A stretch of DNA of 64,000 nt, taken from Apoderus coryli (Eukaryota > Arthropoda > Insecta > Coleoptera > Attelabidae). The notes below the pieces were generated by a model that saw only the letters and a list, made by a program, of their open reading frames with translations, searched no databases and had not been told where the DNA came from. Numbering within the stretch: position 1 is the first letter of the stretch; every line of letters starts with the position of its first letter. The position numbers and the translations under genes are program-made. Shown here one piece after another: positions 52,787-63,696 of the stretch. The DNA lies in NCBI GenBank assembly GCA_911728435.2, contig OU452198.1:13612001-13676000 (forward strand), given 5' to 3'.

Positions 52787-54950
52787 CACGGTGTTTCATA
52801 ATATATGCCCAGAACTCTTAGGATGTGAGAGCTCGTCCAAAAATATGAAAAAAGTTTCTATTAACTTACCATCTAAAATGCACCATTTTCGAGTTACAGG
52901 ATGTTGAAATTCAAAAAAAATTCGTTTTTACCGAATATCTCCGGAACCATTTATCGTACAGAACACAGCTTTTGTAAGCATTTTCTATTCATAATAAGTT
53001 ATGTTTTGTGCAAGAATTTTTGTTTTTTAATTCATAATTGGTGAAGATTTTGAAGGAGTAGTAGGTGTTTTTCTCCCTAATTTCTACGCCACTGGAAAAA
53101 GTGCGGTTTTAAGATACTCATTTGAACCGCCAATGTTTTCTACACAAAAAGGTACTCTTGGTCATAAGCTCTCAAGTTGACTGTTTTCGAGGAAAATCAA
53201 CTTGTTGAAAAACATAGTTGTTAAATTTAATTTTTTCTACTAATTAAACGAAATTTATTTAAATGTTAGAACAAGTAACAAAACCAAACGATAACTTCAT
53301 AATTGCAAAATTAAAAAAAAAAAAACAATAACAAATCACACACAGCAATGCACGCAGTAATTCTTCGACGCATTGACTGTCCCGGAGTGTTCCGAACAAT
53401 GTCGTCAACATTTTCAACTGGAGTAGCGTAGACTAGGGTTTTGAGATGGCCCCAAAAGAAAAAATCTAAACAATTATGTTCGGGAGATCGCGGGGGCCAA
53501 GGGTGTGACCCTCCTCGACGGAACCAACGGTGTTGTTGGTATTCGTCGTACAAGTATTGACGAGCAACCAAACTAAAGCGGGCCGGAGCTCCATGATGCA
53601 TAAAGTACATGTTTTGTCTTACTTGAAGAGGTACATAGTTCAGCAGTTCTGGCAGACTTCTTCGAGAAATTGTCGATAATCTGCACAGTTTAATCTGTTC
53701 GGTAAAAAATATGGGACTATCAAATGATCACCGACGAAGCCAGCCCAAACATTCACGGAAAATTGTTGCTGATGATGGCCTTTTGCAATTTCATGTGGAT
53801 TTTCTTCAGCCCATATGTGGTTATTGTGAAAATTGAAAATACCATCTCTCAAAAAGATGCTTCATCAGTAACCAGAACTTCGGCTCCAAACTGCGGTTTT
53901 TGAGCTAATTTGTGTTGCATCCATCTACAAAAAGCCAATCTTAGAGGAAAATCTCTTGGGAATAAGGCTTGTACTCTTTGGATATGGTAGGGATACAAAA
54001 GTTGCCTTTTCAAAATTCTCCAAACCGTCGAGTGAGGTTGGTTTAAGTTGTGAACAATTTTTCTGGTATTTGTGGTCGGATTTTCTTAAACTTCGTTGAG
54101 GAGAGCCTCTTGTAGGGGAATTGCAACTTCCATAGGCCGCCCAGTATCAGCAGTATTCTTTTTAAAAGTTCCATTTTCCCATAGTCGTTAAGGAATGCGT
54201 TGAAACAAGTTATGGTGTGGTACTTGGCAATCAGGATGTCTTTCTTGATACAACCGCCTTGCTTCTGCCGAATTACCGCTCGCCATTCCGTACAGGTGCA
54301 TTTCGCACATTTCAGCGTTTGTGTAATTATTTATTTTTAATTTTGTAATACAAATTTACTTTTTGCAGGTACAAACTTAATGTTATTTTTTATTTTTAAT
54401 AAACAAACAACAAACTAATTGTTCTTTTGACAGTAGTTAACTTTTGTTTTAAAATTTAAAGCCTACTTGATAAAAAAATTATTACATTTTATTACACAAA
54501 CGCTCAAACTTTTCTATCATTTTTTTAATTTTGCAATCATGAAGTCAACGTTTAATTAGTAGAAAAAATTTAATTTATTTAAAAAAATTGACGGTATGTA
54601 GTTGATTTTCGAAATGGGCTTGTTTAACAAAACAAGACTTAATTCCGAGAGTTTGTCTGTCAATCAATGCGTCAAAGATTCGCTGCGTGCATTGCAGCTA
54701 ACGGCGGACATTTCCAACATTTAATTTAACTGTGTATGATTTGTTATTTTTTGTTTATTTTCCAATTATGAAGTTATCGTTTGGTTTTGTTAGAAAAAAT
54801 TAAATTTATTTCAAACAATTGACGATGTTTTTGAACAAGTTGATTTTCCTCGAAATCGGTTAACTTTAGAGCTTATGACCAAGAGTACTTTTTTTGTGTA
54901 GAAAACATTGGTGGTTCAAATGGGTATCTTAAAAACCGTACTTTTTTTAA
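52787..54950 (-). mobile_element. mariner/DD41-type transposon, right end truncated
   Basis: TA|CACGGTGTTTCATAATATAT opens it. The left arm (to about 53230) and right arm (about 54530-54950) pair, sharing GGTTTTAAGATACTC/GGGTATCTTAAAAACCG and GACCAAGAG words. The right arm breaks off after the CCGTACTTTT block, without the terminal 300 bp. A foldback derivative lies at 16247-16954. Confidence 0.75.
53316..54318 (-). pseudogene. DD41-type transposase, nearly full length, decayed
   Basis: From 54305 the minus strand reads MCEMHLYGMASGNSAEARRL (HTH), NLFQRIP*RLWENG, then a second HTH (NTRKIVHNLNQPHSTVWRIL). YPYHIQRVQALFPRDFPLRL, LVTDEASF with the first Asp (about 53860), NHIWAEENPHE and NVWAGFVGDHLIVPYFL follow. 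The second catalytic position reads MHHGAPARF, i.e. His in place of Asp. The third is kept in CLDFFFWGHLKT. Several stops and frameshifts are present. It is otherwise the same architecture as 50405-51537. Confidence 0.8.
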
Positions 54951-55181
54951 TTGGCGGATATTCTAAACGATTTATCTGATGTCAGTGATATTGAAGGACC
55001 CGTGGAGAACAACATTCAGGAACGTGATTTGAGTGATTTAGAAGTCATATACTACCCAAAAAAAAAGGCGATGGAAAGACTGGATCGAAAACATTCTACA
55101 TTGAGCATTAAATGTAACAAAACAGTTTGTAAACAACAATCAAATCAAAGCATTCTGTGTAGTCAATGTAAAGATGCCTAA
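54951..55181 (+). pseudogene. possible piggyBac-type fragment (N- and C-terminal pieces fused)
   Basis: The frame reads ADILNDLSDVSDIEGPVEN and an acidic DLSDLE stretch, reminiscent of piggyBac transposase N-termini. It jumps to a CNKTVC......CSQC pattern like their Cys-rich C-terminus. The DDD catalytic core is absent. There is no clear ATG; the frame starts at TTG. The assignment is tentative. Confidence 0.35.
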
Positions 55182-56180
55182 TAAGTCCTTTAGAAGTTAA
55201 GATAAATTAGGAGTGAAAAACTCATGTTAGTTTTCTGATAGAAGTTCTTAGAGATCTTTATTATATAAATGATTAGTTTGCACCCTCTGTTCTTCAAGGG
55301 ATTTCTATATTTCTGAACTATTAGTTATCTTGAATATATCCAAAGAGAATGTGGCCAAACATTTTTATATTATTTTCTTTTGATGCTTATATTGTTGGTT
55401 ATAATAAACATTAGATACATTTTTCAACATCATTTTTTATATTTTCATTTATGACCCAACGATACCAATTGTGTGACCAGTTTTTCACCATACCAGTCGG
55501 GCCGTCTAGGGTATCCTGTGGATTCTGCGATACAGCCTCATTTCGTATCTGTACCTAATTGTACTATTTCCTGCCTACAAATATTTGTTTACTTAACAAA
55601 ACAAAATATAAGCAGTTAGAAATATTTGAAAATAATAATATTTGTAAAAGCTAGTAAAACTAAAAAAAATCATGATTTTTATCAACCCTGCCAACAAAGC
55701 AATGGTTTTGAAGTTCCCCCTCAAAAACAAAATCGATGTGTTTTTGCCGAAAATCGAATCTACTTCAGATGACGAGTAAGTCTGGGTGGCAAGTTTTAAA
55801 ATGAAAGCAGTGTATGGTATCGATCTGTTTCCAAATCCAAGTAGGTATAAATAACACACATATATTAAGCTAAGTAGGTACTATTACATAAGACTGGATA
55901 ACTCAAAAGTGTAAATAAAAATAATCCCCTCACTATATTATCTATACAAAATAAGTAAGTTGAATTAATTAATAATATTAAATAATCATGACAGGTAGGT
56001 AATACGTTAATATTTCTTCTAAAGTTACAGAGTCAGATACACGGTCAGCGAAAAGTAAGAATACTGTTACAATTTAAATAATACTCTGTAAAGCGCGTAC
56101 GGCTTTTCTAGTAGTAACCACTAAGTGTAGTTGACCCTGTAAAACTACTTTCGAAAATGCACCCCTAAAGAGCTGTAGCC
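55182..56180. other. no gene seen
   Basis: AT-rich remainder of the outer element (to 55812) followed by unassigned sequence. A minus-strand frame at 55593-55859 is AT-driven and without motifs. Confidence 0.4.
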
Positions 56181-56186
56181 CCTATA

Positions 56187-57911
56187 GACCAGGGCCGATA
56201 ATTTTTGAGACCAAAAAAAATTATAGTAGGATGAAACCCATTGGAAAAGGTAGAGAATATAACAAAAATGAAAGAAAAAATAAATTACGGGCGATCTGTG
56301 GTCGGGAAGGGGGAGGGGGTGAGTTTTTAAGGGTATAAAACAGTTAATCTCGATTTCCGGTAAAACTGCAAGTCCTATGAAGGTAATAACAAGATCTACA
56401 ACTTTTGTATCGACACTTTTTCACATAACCTCAAAATTTATGTGAAAAATTCGAATAACCGAGTTTCTGGTTTTTTATTTTTATCTTTTGCAAAAAAAAA
56501 TATTTTTTCACGAAATTTGGTGAAAACTTACCTTTGTATGTCCGAAACATACAGTAATTTTTTTGATTTAAAATATTCATTTTAAAAAAAGCATCCTAAT
56601 TTTCAATCGAAAATTCTCACGTTAAAATATCTGCTTTTTTAAAAGTTGGTGTGTTTTTTGTTCGTTGAAATCTCTACTTTCTGATGGTATAAAAAAATAT
56701 ACACTACTATGGTAAATGTTCTCAGAAAATGCAAACAATGAAAAAATCTAGAATCCGAAAAAACATTTTTTCTAATTACTTCTCCATTAGTTTTTGTCTC
56801 TTTAATGGCATTTCTTCATCGTTAGATTCGACAAAACCTTCCCGATTCTAGTGGATCTGCGAAATCTTCGTCTCCAAGCTTCCAGCCCCAATCTGTTGCT
56901 GTCAGTTCGTTACCCAGCCAAGTCTGAAGCTGATAATATGCCCTGTAACACTGTTGTTCTGCTGCACATTCTGTGGGTAGGAGATTGTCCAATATGAAAG
57001 AAGATTTAATTCTTGCCAATTGATATTTTTGAAATCTTAATTGGTTCAGTGTTATATCATTTTTACATTTATTAATAGATTTGATTAATTATAATCCATT
57101 TTTTTTATACCTTCTTTGTTCGCATCTTTTTTATAAAAAATATTGGCGAAATTTGACACATTTTTATCGGCTAATAAAGAGTTGACGATACTTTTCTTTC
57201 CTTTTCCGGCAAATCCAGATGTTGTATCGCAACCAGAAAAACAATGGAGAAATGCAACGGTATTTTTTAAGGATTCATATTTGAAATTATTAGATCATTA
57301 TTTGCATTTTCTGAGAACATTTACCATAGTAGTGTATATTTTTTTTATACCATCAGAAAGTAGAGATTTCAACGAACAAAAAACACACCAACTTTTTTAA
57401 AAAAGCAGATATTTTGACGTGAGAATTTTCGATTGAAAATGAGGGTGCTTTTTCGATATTAAGTCAAAATAAGGTGAAAAAATGAATATTTTAAATTAAA
57501 AAAATTACTGTATGTTTGGGACATACAAAGGTAAGTTTTCACCAAATTTCGTGAAAAAATATTTTTTTTTGCAAAAGATAAAAATAAAAAACCAAAAACT
57601 CGGTTAATCGAAATTTTCACATAAATTTTGAGGTTATGTGGAAAAAGTGTCGATTCAAAAGTTGTAGATCTTTTTATTACCTACAACTTTGCTATTTAAC
57701 TTTTTTTCATAGGACTTGCAGTTTTACCGGAAATCGAGATTAACCGTTTTTTACCCTGAAAAACTCACCCCCTCCCCCTTCCCGACCCCGGATCGCCCGT
57801 AATTGATTTTTCCTTTCATTTTTGTTATATTCTCTACCTTTTCCAATGGGTTTCATCCTACTATAATTTTTTTTTCACTTTTTACCATTTTTAAAATTAT
57901 CAACCCTGGTC
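56187..57911. mobile_element. 1.7-kb foldback enclosing a gene fragment
   Basis: Ends TA|GACCAGGGCCGATAATTTT and the inverse AATTATCAACCCTGGTC|TA. Arms of about 530-590 bp match closely in inverse orientation (for example GGGAAGGGGGAGGGGGTGAG against CTCACCCCCTCCCCCTTCCC). The central 600 bp (about 56730-57310) are unique and hold minus-strand coding. The superfamily is not determined. Confidence 0.8.
56822..57262 (-). pseudogene. fragment of a 'GCDTTS' insect protein of unknown function
   Basis: From 57262 the minus strand reads AFLHCFSGCDTTSGFAGKGK and continues to ANIFYKKD before a stop. In another frame LNQLRFQKYQLARIKSSFIL is followed by LLPTECAAEQQCYRAYYQLQ and TWLGNELTATDWGWKL. I recall this pairing (GCDTTS box, later a W-LGN-L-P-DWGW box preceding a Cys-rich region) from many uncharacterised arthropod proteins, some linked to mobile DNA. 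Here the Cys-rich end is absent and the frame is broken at least once. It may be captured cargo of the foldback or the relic of the foldback's own gene. Confidence 0.6.
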
Positions 57912-58149
57912 TACTAGAAGATAACACGCTAAAATCGTTTTTTGGCAATTTCTTCGAAACTATCAAAGGGAACTTAATGTAATTTGGCATAGCGGCGAAG
58001 TTTTTAATAAGAAATGCAACCAATATGTCGGAACCTTCATAGTTTATTCAGAGCCGTAACTTACGAGGGGGCTGGAATGGTTTAATCACCATATTTTTTG
58101 TGAGTATTATTATCTAAAAAAGGTATAAAAAAGATCAAAACTTTTCTGC

Positions 58150-58560
58150 TAGAAATGTACGGAATCGAAGAGTTCTTTTGGTAATAGAGCGTAGGTTGAG
58201 AGAAAATGGTTCACTTACAATAAAGAACACAGATGGACGCGCCAGAAGTGCATGAAGGGTAGAAGTTGAGGAACACGTTTTGGAAACCGTTTTTCATGAG
58301 CTTTCAATTAGTTCACACAGATTAGCACTAAGAACCAGTACTTCCCATTCAAGTGCGTGCGTGTCTTTTAAACAAATTGAACATTTAAAGCAACAGAATA
58401 TGCCTTTAAGGGTCGATTTTTGTTAAGTACTGCTTGAACGAAAAGGTATTGATCCTAATTTTTTGAATAAAATCTTATTCACAGACGAAGCAACGTTCAC
58501 AAGAGCGGGCGTTTTTAATTCTCTTAACCAGAGATATGTTGTATGCAAACTTTTTAGGAG
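58150..58560 (+). pseudogene. DD41-type transposase fragment
   Basis: The plus strand shows ERRLRENGSLTIKNTDGRAR, a second-HTH-like HELSISSHRLALRTS, NFLNKILFTDEATFTRAG with the first catalytic Asp (about 58485), and then FNSLNQRYV. Stops and frameshifts intervene. No second or third acidic residue is seen, because the segment ends just before the foldback at 58682. Confidence 0.65.
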
Positions 58561-58681
58561 GGACGTGATCTTTAAGACCTGAATCTCCTCGACTTCAGTG
58601 TTTGGTGAGATTTAAAAGCAAAAGTGTGCAAATGAAATACCACGGTCGAAGAATTACGAGACCAAATAATACATTAATGTA

Positions 58682-59848
58682 CAGGGTGGCCCAAATTAGG
58701 AGTTTTCTTATACTTCTTACTCATGTTCCTGTTGAAGATAGAAAAAAATTAACCAAGGTCTTCCAGGGTGAAATTTTATGAAAAGCTAACTCGTGCAAAC
58801 GAAATTTGGCTATCCGTAACGGTTAGGCCGCTAGGTAACGTTTCTCAATTTTGGTCGATTTCTTTTATGGCTTATAACTTTGTTGTTATTTGAGATAATT
58901 GATTTCTGCAAAAACTTTCTCATAGCACTTTTCAACGTAGAATAAGATATATTAACCTGTTTTATTACAGGGCCATTCGTAAAGGTACTGTAACGAAATT
59001 ATTTTTTTTCATTATGGGACATCCTGTATAATTTTGGATTTTTTTACAGCCCCTAAAATTCCCTTTTCAAAAATATATAATAAGTTATATATATTTTTTA
59101 AAGCCAACCATATATTTGACTTTATTATGTGTAAATATTTTCGTTTTCTCATATGTAAGTATATATATATATGTTTGTTTCATGTATTTTTAGGTTGTTT
59201 TTTTCTATTATCTTGTTAGTGGCTAATTTGTTGATTATTTCTTTCTTTTTTGTGTATTGTTTTGATTGTTTATAGTTATTTCTAGTTTATGTAAATTACA
59301 TATTGCTCACACTTCAATATATCATTTGTTGTCAAAAAAATCCTTAATAATGTAATTGTTACAATAAATGAGTTTGATTAATTGTTTTTAATAAATTTTT
59401 GGGGTGCAAAACAGTTGAAACTTGGCAACTGCATTAATGCCATGGCCAAACTTGATTTGTCGGGATTATTTTCTTAAAGTCAAATATATGGTTAAGTTTA
59501 AAACTTGTTATATATTCTTGAAAAGAGAATTTTAGGGGCTGTAAGAAAATCCGAAATTATACAGGGTGTCCCATAAGGAAAAATATAATTTTCGTTACAG
59601 TAACTTTACGAATAGCCCTGTAATAAAACAGGTCTTATTCTACGTTGAAAAGTGCTATCAGAAATAACAACAAAGTTATAAACCATAAAAGAAATAGACC
59701 AAAATTGAGAAACGCCACCTAGCGGCTTAACCGTTACAGATAGCCCAATTTTGTTTGCACCAGTAAGCTTTTCATAAAATTTGACCCTGGAAGACCTTGG
59801 TTAATTTTTTTCTATCTTCAACATGAGTTCCCATAAGAAAACGTCTAA
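58682..59848. mobile_element. foldback element, 1.2 kb, right tip missing
   Basis: TA|CAGGGTGGCCCAAATTAGG begins it. The right arm mirrors the left (CTAGGTAACGTTTCTCAATT against AATTGAGAAACGCCACCTAG) but stops about 25-35 bp short of a terminal CCACCCTG. Each arm also holds an internal ACATCCTGTATAATTTTGGA-type end. There is no coding. Confidence 0.75.
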
Positions 59849-59974
59849 TAACTTCTTCAAAATAATCGTCAAAGATTAAATCAAAATAGGTTCATAGAGA
59901 TATTCAATTATCTAGGAACCAGGCAAAAGTTTGTATTTACATAACAACTGATGTAATGCTGTGAACATAATATA

Positions 59975-60956
59975 CAGGGTGTTAGTAAATAAGTGCGACA
60001 AACTTCAGGAGGTAATTCTGCATGAAAAAATAATGACAGTTTGCTATATAAACACATGTCCGCAAATGCTTCGTTTTCTGCTGAGATACAGTTAAACCGG
60101 TGGAGATATGCAAATGAAATTTAGTGGGTTTTAAGAGGTAGTTATTGCGCATTTTTTGACATGCAATTTAGAATTTTATGTTCATCAGTGGCGCGCATAC
60201 GGGTAATGATCTCAATTTTTTTGAAGAAAAAAAAGGTCCGCCACAGGAATTTTTCAAATTAAAAATCATTTTGCAATTCCTCGTTCAATTTGTGATAAAA
60301 AATCTCTCTTGCTTTTTTATCATAGGGGGCATTTGTGCAAAAAAATAAAACATCTCGCGGCGACGCTAGTAGGCTACTGTCAACATTCTGTTAAATACGA
60401 ATATTTCAACGAAATGTCAAATTAACGTTTCTTTATTATTAGTGTTATTTTCTCTTATGGTTTTGGTTTAATGTTTATTGTATTAGATAGTTCTTGATAA
60501 TGTATTAATGAAATGAAAAATACGGGTTAAGATGTTTTCTTTTTTTGCACAAAGACGATGCCCCCTACGATAAAACAGCAAGAGAGATTTTTTATCACAA
60601 ATTGAACGAGGAATTGCAAAATGATTTTTTATTTGAAAAATTCCAGTGGCGTACCATTTTTTTCTTTAAAAATATTGAGATCATTACCCGTATGCGCGCC
60701 ACTGATGAACATAAAATTCTTAATTGCTTGCCAAAAAATGCGCCATAACTACCTCTTAAAACTCACTAAATTTCATTTGCATATCTCCACCGGTTTCAGA
60801 GCAATCAATAAATCTTCAGTTTTTAAGAAAAATTTTAACACCCCGTATCTCAGAAAACGATCCATTTGCGGACATATGTTTATATAGCAAACTGTCATTA
60901 TTTTTTCCTGCAGAATTACCCCCTGAAGTTTGTCGCACTTATTTACTAACACCCTG
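59975..60956. mobile_element. 982-bp foldback element
   Basis: TA|CAGGGTGTTAGTAAATAAGT and its inverse end it. The arms are about 400 bp each, with the centre near 60450. Shared blocks include CATGCGGGCAT-type and GGGGGCAT words. A frame at 60545-60748 is a by-product of the arm sequence. No transposase remains. Confidence 0.82.
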
Positions 60957-60959
60957 TAT

Positions 60960-62540
60960 ATTGTGATAAATTGTGATTTGTAATGGTATTTTGTATTTTG
61001 AATTTAAATTGTAATTTGATTAAAGATTTGATTTGAAAAAAAGCCCATGAGCCTGCAGTGAAACCGGACACTTCTGTCGAACGGACCCTTTCAAAAAAAA
61101 AAAAAATACCTACACCAAAACAAATAATATCAACTTGTTCTTTACATACCTTAATTTGACATAAAACGTGTTTATTAATTTGAATCCTGATTTGTTTAAA
61201 CCAATTATCAAAATACACTAAAATAATATGATCTGCCTAATTAACACGATAATATTGTTGTAAACTTAGTTTTGCCACTACCTGTACAAAAAGGTGTATT
61301 ATAACATAAAAATTTGTCAACAAGAACCTGTTGTGAAATCCAAGATTTGTTAACAACATTTCAAAAATAATAGTATAAAAATGTTGTAGGCATATCAAAA
61401 TTTCTATAGAAATTCAATACTGACTGGCATTGTACAAAACAAATCTGTGTAAAACATAGGCTGATACAATCATACAACATAATAGTGAAACATAATAAAA
61501 AATTTAACAATGAAAATATTGGATATCATTAAGAGAATAGGTATCAATTATTATTATTGAGATACTTATTAAAATAATGTATTATGCCGCTCCCCAATTA
61601 AATATAAATGCGATATTGATTGAATTTAGTAATCTGCATAAGCTGGACCCAAAATAATTGTACCGATGTATTTGACATAATATGCAGGGTGTCCCAGGAA
61701 AAAATATATCTATCTTTTTAAATCTAAATTTAATGATCACCCACCACCCTTGAAATTTTTAAAATTACCAAGAATTTCAACAATGGTAATTCATTATCTT
61801 TCTCTGACAATTTCCACCAATCATAAACGGACAATTTTGAATTACAAATGGTTTCTAGATGGAAAAAATGTATGACAGCACCTGTCAGTTTTTCGAGTTT
61901 ACCCGTGGCAAAACTTTGCTGTTGTCACCAAAAATTACAATAAGATAAGAAGTAATTATGACCCAGCAACAACATTAATGATTTACCTACACCCAACGTT
62001 ATCAATGAGTCAACAAAGATTTCAAACAATACGTCTACTGCGTCAGGGCACAACAGCAATATAGCAGTGATAATGTCATACCCATCCCGCATGTAGTTTA
62101 GAATGAACTGTATCAATCTACTTTTAACGTTCAACCGCTCAGTTTAAACTAAACGCAGGCACCTAGCCGCCTGCCTGCTTCATATTAATATACACGCATA
62201 TTATTGTATGTAAGATTGTATTGAAGAATTTACAAAAATTCCCTAACAGCAGGAAATTAAATGTAGGGTTTATAAGTTTTCATACTAAATCAGATTTATC
62301 AAAAAAGTATAAATTTTAGAGATGGCTGGGTTTTTGTAAAATAATAGACAATAGACAGGTATTTTAATTGTTGCTATATAGGATAGGTACCCAAGTATTT
62401 TATTTGTTTAGTGTTATAAATGTGTCTCATTAATTTCTATAGAAGTATACTAATGTAAGAAAATCTCAAAAACAACCAAATCAAACTGAAATCTATTAAT
62501 TTTCGTTAATATGGAACCTATTTAAACGCAAATACAATAG
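60960..62540. other. no gene seen; a solitary transposon end at 61686
   Basis: CAGGGTGTCCCAGGAAAAAA at 61686 looks like one end of a CAGGGTG-type element without a partner. A minus-strand frame at 61925-62134 (69 codons) has no recognisable motif. Nothing else can be supported. Confidence 0.4.
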
Positions 62541-62940
62541 TAATATTAAATCCAAGCAGGCACGGTTGCTCTATTTTAATAGACTAGAAAATGAACTAAG
62601 AATAATATATTCCGATGTTGAAATGTTTAAAAATTGCTACAAATTATCTGATGTTTTACAGTTTTTTGTTCATAATAATTTAGTTATTGCTTTGCCGGAA
62701 ATTTTTAAATTATGTAATTTAACACTTTGTATTCCAGTTGCTTCTGCGTCCGTGGAAAGAAGCTTTTCGTGTTTAAAACGAATAAAAACTTTTTTTCGTT
62801 TAAGCATCTTGGGTTTAATATCAATCGAAAGCGGCCTTTTGAAAGATTTACAGTTAGGTTCAGAATTTCATGACCAAGTAATAAATCATTTTGCGGGTAG
62901 TAAAAATCGACGAATTGAATTGATTTATAAAAACCTTTAA
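62540..62940 (+). pseudogene. hAT transposase, C-terminal dimerisation domain
   Basis: The plus frame is open for about 125 codons to a TAA at 62938. It contains LCIPVASASVERSFSCLKRI, the signature of the hAT C-terminal dimerisation (Dimer_Tnp_hAT) domain, then GLISIESGLLKDL. The RNase H-like catalytic core would lie upstream, but only AT-rich DNA is found before 62540. It is therefore a 5'-truncated copy with an undamaged end. It resembles ZMYM-related insect hAT elements (inference). Confidence 0.8.
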
Positions 62941-63194
62941 TTTTTCTCTTCTAATTAATATATAAGCATAAGAAAATGTAAAACGCATAGCTTAACGTTA
63001 CATTTTTTAACAAAAAAAAAATATAAAAACAAAAAAAACTAAAGATTTACCTTACGAAAACCATATTTTAACGTGTTCTTTTTTAACTTGATAATTTTCT
63101 ACTTTTCATCTAAGGCCCTTGACCTTGACAATCTAAAAAATTTTCGCCTGCCGTGCAATTTTCTTCGGATACATTTTTATACTACTGCATGCCT

Positions 63195-63221
63195 GACTAA
63201 ATTACCCACGAGCCGCCACTG
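63195..63221 (-). repeat. hAT terminal inverted repeat (right end)
   Basis: Read on the minus strand from 63221: CAGTGGCGGCTCGTGGGTAA. It lies 250 bp beyond the hAT coding tail and resembles the ends at 15507 and 16188. The left end is missing. Confidence 0.6.
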
Positions 63222-63640
63222 CCCTACTGTGTACCAAAATTACAATTTATATTTTAATTGTACCATAAATAATAATTAACCTTGCGTGTGCAAAAATCCT
63301 CGTCTTCAGCACTCATGCTTCTTGTTAAAATATTACTTAGCAACGTGTTTTTTCGATTTTTTTTTTGGAAAAATTAGCTGCCCTTATGATATTACTTACG
63401 ACAAAAAAAAATAAACGAGAAAGTGTGTTTTTCAATAAGTTTTGAAATCTCAATATAATGTTATAATTTTTGAATTTTACTAAAAATTTTAACGATGCCG
63501 ATGGTGTAAATATTATCTTTCTCTGATAACAAAATTAAAAAAGAATTTTAAGGAAATAGTCCATAGTACTGTGGATGTCCAATAGTTAGGAAATAAAATG
63601 CTGTCGCATCCACTAAATTGTTTATTAACAGGTTTCTCCA
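63222..63640. other. no gene seen
   Basis: AT-rich DNA between the hAT end and the hammerhead-associated inverted repeat. The phrase GGAAATAAAATGCTGTCGCATCCAC at its end probably belongs to the latter element. Confidence 0.4.
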
Positions 63641-63652
63641 ACGAACCAGTCA

Positions 63653-63696
63653 TTCAATACATGTTTCGGCCCTAGTAAGGGTCATCATCAGTTGAA
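63653..63696 (-). ncRNA. hammerhead ribozyme-like motif, most complete copy
   Basis: Minus strand in order: UUCAA (63696-63692), CUGAUGA (63691-63685), extra U, stem II GACCC/GGGCC with four of five pairs and a UUACUA loop, GAAAC (63667-63663), AU, GUA (63660-63658), UUGAA (63657-63653). UUCAA and UUGAA form a perfect five-pair stem I. GUA fits the NUH cleavage rule. Helix III is the palindromic ACAUGU, suited to a two-molecule form. Minimal hammerheads of this kind are known in Penelope-like elements and retrozymes. The unpaired U after the first core is atypical. Confidence 0.65.

Larger units (their letters stand above)
52749..55812. mobile_element. outer TA-flanked element containing another transposon
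   Basis: TA|CAGTGCTTTCATTTTAAAAC...GCCACCC at the left is matched by the inverse GGGTGGC...GAAAGCAGTG|TA at 55787-55812, with one mismatch in about 30 bp. Only about 38 bp from its left end another transposon (52787) has inserted. The remaining body, 54951-55786, contains a short coding relic. Confidence 0.65.

Noticed and set aside
60545..60887. Overlapping plus-strand frames of 67 and 88 codons
   Set aside because: They lie in one arm of the 59975-60956 foldback and reflect arm sequence only.
61925..62134. 69-codon minus-strand frame
   Set aside because: Begins near stop-poor AT-rich sequence, with no motif and no context linking it to a gene or element.
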